Source: Sapria himalayana (lineage: Eukaryota > Streptophyta > Magnoliopsida > Malpighiales > Rafflesiaceae). From it: DNA of 64,000 nucleotides. Shown here piece by piece: positions 44,340 to 64,000 of the stretch. The stretch lies in contig JAREIK010018712.1 of assembly GCA_029783825.1 (NCBI GenBank), positions 1 through 64,000 of the forward strand. The letters are read 5' to 3'. Position 1 is the first letter of the stretch. Each line of letters opens with the position of its first letter. The notes beneath the pieces were generated by a model. That model made no database searches. It worked only from the letters and a program-made list of their open reading frames with translations, and had not been told where the DNA came from. Both the position numbers and the translations under genes were made by a program.

Positions 44340-46720
44340 TATTTTGAGAGAATTTAATAAATATTAGTAAAATTATAGTGACTTTAGATAGAATTAGTAA
44401 ATTCGATAGAGCAATAACTTGGATCGGAGATAGGCGATAGAGAGTTGTAATAATTTTCTTATTATGACTTGGGTACACATTCTATAGTATTTTGAGTAAT
44501 TGCAACATTTTTTTCGTCATAATTTTACACAAAGTAGTTGTGATATTCTTTGTACGTAATATTTTTATCATCAAATTAACAAAATTATTTCACTGTGCTA
44601 TATAATTATTATGGCTGCTATATTTTTTGAGTTATAACTGCATTGTTTTTATAATATTTAATGGTCGTGATATTATTTTTTTATTATGATAGTCAAGTAT
44701 CTTATTGATATAGATACTCAACAATTTTTAGAGTTGTAACTTATATGATGCAGAGTCAGCACACCAAGTATTTAGAGTTGCAACTTATTTGATACAGAGC
44801 TAAAATATTAAGTATTTTGAGTCATGTTATTATTTAATGTCATGCTTTTTCATTTCAAAGAATACTTATTTTGGTCGTGACTTTTTTAGCATTATTATTT
44901 GTTTTTTAGAGAGAAAATATCAAAGTTTCATTAATTTCAACTTCCCAATTTGGTGTTACATAGAGTAGTTGTCGTAGTCGCTGCAATATCAATGTCACAA
45001 TATTTTGCTCAGAAAGTGAAGATTAAAGTTATGTTTAATTTCATTATTATAATTTTATGTTACAGAGATTAATTATCTCCATCATGATAATCCTAATGCT
45101 GCGACACATTGATCAAAAAGTCAAGATCAGGGGCATGGTCAATTTAGTATTATAATTTTGTGTTACAGAGAGTAAAGGTATTCGTCATGATCATACACCG
45201 CATTGCAACATCATTGTTCCATAGAAAATTTGAAGAAATAATAAAGTCACGACCTCATTTTTTTATTGTGATTTTCAAGCATATATTTCAGAAGTATAAA
45301 AATAATACTTAGAAGAATTATAGAAAAATAAAAGAAAGACTAGAGGAAAATATGAATCACATATACCAAGATTTCTAGGCGACATAATTTAAACCCTCAT
45401 TTAGGACTACTACAAGAAAAACTTAAGCATTTTTTGATTGAAATTAGGGTGTTTATTTGGAACTTTTAAATCCATATGATATCTCTAATTACATCTTGCA
45501 TAATTTTTTTTAAATATTTAACTGAATTAAGTTTTATGGTTAGAGAATGTACTTATATTATGATAAATTAATATTTTTATTAGTTTGTATGTATTTATGA
45601 TTGTGTTTGAATATTGATGATTATCAATGTAAATTACAATTAAAATAGTTTTCATGAATATATAGGTTTATGCATATCATCATGATGAATAATGAAATAT
45701 AATTCATGGAACTCACTCACGTAATATAATAAAAAGAAAATGACAGTCTTTTTAATCTTAATGTATGAGATATACTAATGTGTGAATATCTGAAATTTAG
45801 ATAAGTTTAATCATTATGAGTATAATGTTTATTAAGCTTAATTTTTGAGTAATGTGAGAGTTAAATAGAATTTCAACATCTATTAGTTTTACCATTGTGT
45901 TAGAGTCATAAGTCGCTTGTGGAAGACGCTCATATTTATGTTATGGGGACGTAAGTAAGTTGGAGAGACTAATATGGTAATGATAATCATGCAAGTCTTT
46001 ATCTCCTATAAGATTTTTATAAATAAAATTCATGGAAAGATATATATATTACTTATTAAGAATATGATGCTTACGAAATTGAATGCACAAATATATTTAG
46101 TATCATATTATTGTCTCTTTAAGATAATTTGAATTTAGAGGTTAGAAAATAGTAGTGCATATTCAAAGTAATCAAAAAAGATAATTGATGTTTTGTCTAA
46201 AATATATAAATATGAGAATGATTTTTGTACGAAATAATATGTTGCTTCAGTGATAAAATATCAAGGAAAAAAATTACAAGAGAATTATCTTTGGTATTGA
46301 CCATTTAAGGATGATTATCATTTTTTATGTCAAGAGGGTATATTGATATTTTCATATTATTTTTTTTTTGTCAAATAATCAAACATGATATTGATCAAAC
46401 ATAAAATAAATATCTTCATGCACAAGATCATGAGTTAATCATAAGTTTGAATATCATTTCAAAGATTAATTATATTTATTCAACTCGAGCAAAGTTTAGT
46501 TCACTGTTAGTTGATTGAAAAATATTGTCCCAACAAGAAAATGATTAAATATTTTTTTTGAAATTAGAAAAAGTGAATTATACTTAATTAAATTTAACTT
46601 ATAATTTGTTGGCAGAGCTTTGTGCTGATTTTGATATTATCATGAACTTCAATAGATATAAGAAAATTTTATAAGAAATAAATTATTTAATAATTATCAT
46701 ATTTAATATCATATATGCTA
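44340..46720. other. AT-rich, second cluster of GTYGYRACTT motifs
   Basis: Between 44530 and 44890 the words AGTTGTGATATT, GGTCGTGATATT, AGTTGTAACTT, AGTTGCAACTT and GGTCGTGACTTT recur, as at 39350-39720. A TACTACAAGAAAAAC at 45408 resembles a CACTA terminus (CACTACAAGAAAA). No gene seen. Confidence 0.4.
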
Positions 46721-46726
46721 TTAGTA

Positions 46727-46880
46727 GAATTGTTCACTTTCTAAATTAATATAGCTAGTTCTTTTTTGTTCTTCTAATGATTAGATACCATGATGTATCA
46801 CAAATTTTATATTTTTTAATGATAATATTTTATTTTGAAAAAGCTATTAATTTTTCATTTTTGTTTGTAGATTTAAGGCA
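46727..46880 (+). repeat. Tandem segmental duplication, copy 1
   Basis: ATTGTTCACTTTCTAAATTAATAT ... TACCATGAT ... TTTGTTTGTAGATTTAAGGCA, matching copy 2 at 47055-47262. Longer strings shared are interrupted by point changes. Copy 2 has about 55 extra bases in the middle. Confidence 0.65.
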
Positions 46881-47054
46881 AACTTTATATAGATTCGTGG
46901 TCACACTCACCCTCGTGTTCCTTGACATAGAGCTCTTTGTTGATTTGATACTTGCAATTGCGTGAATACTATCACATAGCACATATGAAAGACTTTGATA
47001 ATATGTAAACAATATAAGAATTATTGGACTTAATATTTCATATAATATTATTAT

Positions 47055-47262
47055 AATTGTTCATTTTCTAAATTAATATGGACTAGTTCCTTGTCCTTTG
47101 CATGATGAGATATTCCAAGAAAGTGCTGTTGACTTGGACTTTCTGATTCTAATTGAGACTCAAATATTACCATGATTTATATTCCAAAAATTGTATATTT
47201 TTTAAAGTTAATATTTTCTTTTGAAAAATTTAACCATATATTTGTTTCTAGATTTAAGGCAG
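47055..47262 (+). repeat. Tandem segmental duplication, copy 2
   Basis: Matches copy 1. Both end with an intron-acceptor-like T-rich TAG followed by ATTTAAGGCA. In the glyoxalase II family a short LKAKYGAK exon should occur just upstream of the first exon found, and these could be decayed copies of it (LKAEIGDA is readable). The evidence is weak. Confidence 0.5.
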
Positions 47263-47510
47263 AGATTGGAGATGCATAGATTTAAGGCTGACCTGACCCT
47301 CCAAAAACGAGCATGGAGATGGGCATATTTAGGCTCTATTGGGCAGCCCTCATGCAGCTCAAACTGTCTCGTGGCCTCATCCATGCATTCCTGCGTGGTA
47401 TCCATAGTGGGCTACTATACTGGGTTGCCACTTTTTAAGGTGTGATGGGCTGGACATTCTTGTCTGGGCTGAAAAAAATGAGATGCTCTGGCCCTTTTGC
47501 CACCTTTTAT
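47262..47510. other. GC-richer island of unknown nature
   Basis: About 250 bp with GACCTGACCCTCC, GGGCAGCCCTCATGCAGC, GGGCTGGACATTC and CTGGCCC words, unlike its AT-rich surroundings. The frames on both strands (47221-47445; 47405-47208) show no known domain. It may be another small GC-rich-ended transposon. Confidence 0.35.
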
Positions 47511-47872
47511 GATGACTCCATATATATATATATATATTCTGAGCATTATGTTGAGATATCTATGACTTATTGTAAGTATAGTTTGGTCCTGCATAACCTT
47601 GGAAGTTGGAACAATTTAAGTAATTATGATCATAAAGTTAGCTACGTGTGTTGGGTATGCACAGTTCCTAAATGCTTTTTTTTTTAAGTTTGTATAGATG
47701 ATGACTCAAATTTTCTCTCATTTTCTTCGTAATTATGTTTTTTTTTGTTATTTTAATTATTAGTGCAGTGGTTTTTTCATTTAAATATTTTATGAAAATG
47801 GTAAAGAAATTTATTTTACACCCCCTTTTTCTTTTTAAAAATGTAACCCATAAGTTTTTTTTTTTTTTGTAG

Positions 47873-59941
<12,069 letters not shown>

Positions 59942-60044
59942 ATTTATTCAATATTTTTTGTTTGTTTTTTATTTTATTTTATTTACCATGTTGATAAATT
60001 TCTCAAGGTCGTTGAAATTTTGAGTTTGCTTAAATAGTTGCATA

Positions 60045-60050
60045 AATAAA
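60045..60050 (+). terminator. Poly(A) signal AATAAA of GLX2
   Basis: AATAAA about 104 bases after the stop codon, preceded by a T-rich stretch (59950-59990), as expected for a plant 3' UTR. Confidence 0.6.
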
Positions 60051-60665
60051 AGGATTTATTTTAGTATTTTATTGCTAAAAAATCGCCACAAATGGTTGCA
60101 GGTTCTATTTTTTAAAAATTAATTCTATTTAGCATTTATAAATTGGGCATTTATTTAATTTCTTGAAGAGGTGTCTATTTTTGAGAAATTATGTAATCTT
60201 GCATTATTAAAATAAGTGTATAAAATTATGTTAAAATATTGTAAAAAGTAAATGTATTAGGGGGATGGGATCTAGCTCACTGTTTTTTTATATTGACCGC
60301 TGGATTTTCAATTCGAGCATTTTAATCCGTAATTTTTTAAAAAATTATGTTTTAATGTCTTTTTATGTTGGGTTGGAGTAGCTCATTCTCTTTTTTTGTT
60401 AATCGTGAGGTAGATTCTCAAGTTGCCAACTCTCTAAAAGTCGGAAAAAAAATTGTATATATGCAGTGTAATTCATGTGTATATCTATTATGTATATCTA
60501 GTATATGTATATTATATTATATATATTCTATGTATATATGTCATTTTTTTTACTTATATTCATGTAGATTGTATATATATTATGTATATACATTGGGTGC
60601 ATAAACATAGTATATGAATATTATCTATATATAATATATCTTTTACTTATATTCATGTAGATACA
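60051..60665. other. Downstream of GLX2, no gene
   Basis: AT-rich; the + frame 60365-60604 is simple-sequence-driven and has no domain. Confidence 0.5.
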
Positions 60666-60669
60666 AATG

Positions 60670-60670
<1 letters not shown>

Positions 60671-60740
<70 letters not shown>

Positions 60741-60905
60741 GTATGCGCTTTCTCTATAAACATAGCATATAAATAGTGTATTGTATATTTAGTGTATATA
60801 CAAATATACAATGTATATACAGAGTATATGTACTGTGTATACAAAATCTGTTATGTATACACATTGTATTTAGATATACACAATATACATTGTATACACA
60901 CACTT

Positions 60906-60955
<50 letters not shown>

Positions 60956-60962
60956 TGTATAT
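60671..60962. repeat. (AT)33, TGTATA-rich and (GTAT)n microsatellites
   Basis: 67-base AT run at 60671-60737, TATACA/TGTATA words to 60905, then AT and GTAT runs to 60962. Frames on both strands are repeat artefacts. Confidence 0.93.
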
Positions 60963-60964
60963 GT

Positions 60965-62335
60965 ATAATGCACATAAATATACCACAATATAAATAAATA
61001 TGTAGAAATTTGAAAGTTTTATTTTGTTTGATTGTTTTTTTAAACGTGTATACCGACGTGTGTTTTTTTTTATGGTGACGCCGCATGAGGCATGGGTAAT
61101 GGGATTGATGAATTTTATTGCACTAAATCATAAATAATTCTTTGGTTTGGTGTATCAAGTAATAAAAAAAAACCCCACGGTATAGATATTTTAAATTTTG
61201 TGTCCCCTAATTTATTTTTCCCAAAAAATAATCTTGAAATGAAAATCAAAATTTATTAATTGGAATGGGGAAGGGCATGCTTACTCTAATTCAGTATCTT
61301 ATGTGGAAATTAATGTGATTTTTTAGATAAATCACTCCGATCAAAATTAATTATAAAATATATATCATTTTTAATTTACAAAAAAAGATTCTATTCTTAT
61401 ATAATATTATTTTTTTCTCATTTCATAAAAATTAAAAAGCTCCAATAAAAAAATGATTCTCTTTATATTTTTATATATAAAAATATAAATGATAAAATTT
61501 TACAACTAGTAAAAAATTCTAATAAAGAAAAATATATAACATAAAAAAAATTTCAAATTATAAATTTTCTACCTTTTTAAAACATACATATCAAAATCAT
61601 TAAATATAAATTGAAGATTAGTACAAATATTATAAAAATAAACATTTAAAATCTTTGTAAGTGATAAGACTATGAATTAAACTAAATAAAAAGTTATAAG
61701 AGTTTTAAAAATGAGGAAGTAATATCGGATATAATCACAAAATATGCTAAAATTTTCTATTGCATAATTTTTTTTTCAAAAAAAGAAAAAATATAACTTT
61801 TATAATTTTCATAAGTTTTACAAATTCTATTATTGATACATATTATATTTTTACAATATTTTAGTTTTTATATTTTTTATGACTAATTATATCATAGCAT
61901 TTGTATTTATTTTAAATTGTGTGATTTGTTAAATTTTATAATTCATATAAATTTAATAATTTTTATAAACATAGCTACAATATAATTTTCCTAATAATTT
62001 TGATTATATAATTTGATAATTTTCTATAAACTTATAAATTTTTATATAGTTTTTATAAATTTTATTATTCTCATGCTTTTCATGATATATATATATATAT
62101 ATATTATAGTTTTTCCTAATTTTTAAAATTTCATAATTTGATATATTTTATTTTTCTATAATAGTTACTATTTTTATATATTTTTAAAAACTTTTGAATT
62201 TTCACACATTTTATATCTGCATCAATTTTAATTTTATATTTTTTTTGATTTTTTATTAACTTAATAATTGGGAAATTTTTATTAAATTTATACACTTTTT
62301 ATATTTAAATAAAAATAATAATACATATTCTTATC
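60965..62335. other. AT-rich spacer
   Basis: No gene or structured repeat seen. Confidence 0.5.
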
Positions 62336-62339
62336 AGGA

Positions 62340-62785
62340 GACAACTTTCCCCATAAACTTGCCCCCAGGGACATCAATTATTCCCATTGAGAGATGAGCC
62401 TTCTCATTTTTCTCAATTCTAGATACGTCTCAAATTGTTTAAAGGTAGAATTCTAATACATGACATCGTGTCCTAAAATTCATTCCTAACCACACAAACC
62501 TAACTAGTCGAGTCCTAGAGAACATTATTTTTTATATAATAATTCATGACTAGCCATAATAAATTCTAGATATCTCACCCCCACATGAACCAGCCAATTG
62601 GGTGGATGGATGATATGAAGAAAAAATATATATTATATTTCTTAAAAATACAAGGAAATATAGGACACTATATAAAAAATTATAGACGAACACATGTTTT
62701 TTACACCAAAATAGATAAAAAAAGTATTGTAATAAAAAATTAGTACATTTATAGTTTTGGTTTAACATCCACCCACAAAATTTTA
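62340..62785 (-). mobile_element. Possible 3' LTR of the copia remnant at the window end
   Basis: On the - strand GTGGGTGGATG (polypurine-like) is followed by TGTTAAACC near 62775, right after the pol C-terminal frame. The LTR end is not defined. Confidence 0.35.
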
Positions 62786-64000
62786 GAGCAAGTATCATGG
62801 TGAATTTCGTGCAAAGATCCTAAAATAATATCGAGAAGCTTGGTGAGATAATTTGCAACTTGGTTTGTGGAAGAAGTGAATGAAAGATGAAAAACACAAT
62901 GAGCCACTCATTCACGAATAAAGTGCTAGTCAAATTCTACATGTTTAGTACGAGCATAAATGATTGGATTGGAATCTACATGTTTAGTACGAGCATAAAT
63001 GATTGGATTGGAATCTACATGTTAAGTGCTGATGTTGTTGCAGTAAAGAGATGGAGAATTGAACAGTTGCATATGGAGTTTAGTGAGAAGTGATTCAAGC
63101 TAGAATACTTCACCAACTCCATTAGCCAATGTATGATACTTTGACTCTGTGCTTGAACAAGATATGACTTTTGTGCTTGGATGATGATCAATATATTAAG
63201 TGTAGTTCAAGGAAAATGCAATATGCGCTAGTTCTATGCCAATTTACATTCATGTAGGCATATAAATTGTGATCATAGACTGGTTGGATAAACAACCCAA
63301 TGTGACCAGAACCTTTTATGCAACAAATGATCTATTTTGTAACTTGCATATGTACAATAGTAAGAGAGTGCATAAATTGGCAAAGATATATGACAACAAA
63401 AGCAAGATTAGGCCAAATGAGTGCAATATTGGAGATGCCCACAATACTCTAATACTCAACGGTAGTCTCTAGAGGTGTACCATCGTGCAGAGAAAGAGAG
63501 CCAAGTACAAGAGGGGTCAATTGAGGCTTGGAGTTTAACATACTAGTATTTATTTTGACTAATATGGAGACCAACTATTGATCGATGCGCTTCAATGCCA
63601 AGAAAAAAATAAAGATGACCAAAATTGAGTTTGAAGGTAATAAATAAATGATGAGATAGTGTAAGAACATGATCCAATGATGATATATATCATCAACATA
63701 AACCAACACAATGATTGTAAATGAAGTAGAGTGAAGAAATAACATTGAAGTATCAACTAGAGAAGTTGTGAATTCTAATTGAATAAGAGCAGAACTCAAC
63801 TTTGTGAATCATGCTCGAGATGATTATTTCAAACTGTATAGTGACTTAGAAAGCTTACAAACATTATTTGGATGAGAGGCATCAATGAAACCTTGGGACT
63901 AGCACATGTAAACAGTTTCAACAAGATTATCGTGGAGGAAAACATTTTAGATGCCGAGCTATTTTAGGCTTGATAACAAGGTGGAACGTCTCATGAAAAT
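62786..64000 (-). pseudogene. Copia pol remnant (RT to RNase H), runs off the window
   Basis: On the - strand, frame 63799-63575 reads LIQLEFTTSLVDTSMLFL, then IIVLVYVDDI (RT active site, catalytic Asp pair intact). About 63480-63420 gives YRVLEYCGHLQY, the segment before the T-R-P-D motif. At 63190-63110, SCSSTESKYHTLANGVGEVF covers the RNase H Glu. Near 63040 SLYCNNIS stands where CDN is expected (Asp replaced by Asn). HARTKHV..FD motifs follow and include a 39-bp duplication. Stops and frameshifts throughout. The wording differs from the inner copia at 27363-31992, so this is another lineage (Ale/Retrofit-like by memory). The 5' part lies beyond the window. Confidence 0.8.
62936..63013. 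repeat. 39-bp perfect tandem duplication inside copia RNase H
   Basis: Two exact copies of the 39-base unit beginning TCTACATGTTTAGTACGAGC (62936-62974 and 62975-63013), plus a partial third. It duplicates 13 codons around the HARTKHV motif in frame. Confidence 0.95.

Noticed and set aside
47208..47445. Frames on both strands in the GC-richer island as a GLX2 5' exon
   Set aside because: Neither contains the metal-binding motif nor joins in phase to the exon at 47873; only a weak LKA-like word is seen.

Overview
This window looks like AT-rich nuclear DNA of a flowering plant. It has Ty1/copia, hAT, CACTA (En/Spm) and pogo-type transposon remains, a tRNA-related SINE, long microsatellites, and spliced exons of a plant-type glyoxalase II. 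Nothing suggests bacterial, organellar or viral DNA. The species cannot be told from the sequence; large introns and low GC fit many angiosperms. Nearly all the DNA is intergenic or intronic repeat. The only convincing host gene is the 3' part of a glyoxalase II (hydroxyacylglutathione hydrolase) gene on the + strand, in five exons between 47873 and 59941. A single DEAD-box helicase first-exon fragment lies on the - strand near 15.9 kb.

Layout. 1-6.3 kb: two minisatellites (180-590; 3070-3260), a 190-bp pogo/Emigrant-like MITE (2726-2915), a dispersed repeat, and a small inverted-repeat element (4795-5390). 6374-9835 and 11068-14375: two related hAT elements with GC-rich ends and dead - strand transposase genes; the first has a perfect 8-bp target duplication. 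14.9-16.8 kb: second copy of the dispersed repeat, the DEAD-box exon fragment and a GAGCTC-rich tandem repeat. 17.6-19.6 kb: a 1.8-kb array of 8-bp units. 19.6-24.9 kb: long inverted and direct repeats, and a short ORF with 24-residue repeats.

24.9-37.8 kb is a three-level nest. An old - strand copia element is split inside its RNase H by a CACTA element (about 25548-36591) carrying TNP2-like and Transposase_24-like pseudogenes. That CACTA is in turn interrupted by a nearly complete 4630-bp Tnt1/Tork-like copia (27363-31992) with 236-bp LTRs. 38-47 kb: a SINE with perfect 19-bp target duplications (38275-38455), degenerate direct repeats, a copia 3' remnant, a 536-bp hAT-like MITE (43795-44330) and two clusters of a short repeated motif.

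47.9-60.05 kb: the glyoxalase II exons. The first intron visible is 9.9 kb and holds a 97-bp tandem repeat, a 21-codon exon-like segment and a badly decayed + strand copia. The exons keep consensus splice sites, correct phases, the C-terminal metal ligands and a poly(A) signal. One base is missing from an A-run in the first visible exon, and the upstream exons with the main metal-binding motif were not found. 62.3 kb to the end: a - strand copia pol remnant running off the window.

I found no evidence of a new biological system. The most useful observations are the nested transposon stack, the dated-by-structure hAT pair, the SINE, and the question whether the glyoxalase II gene is functional.
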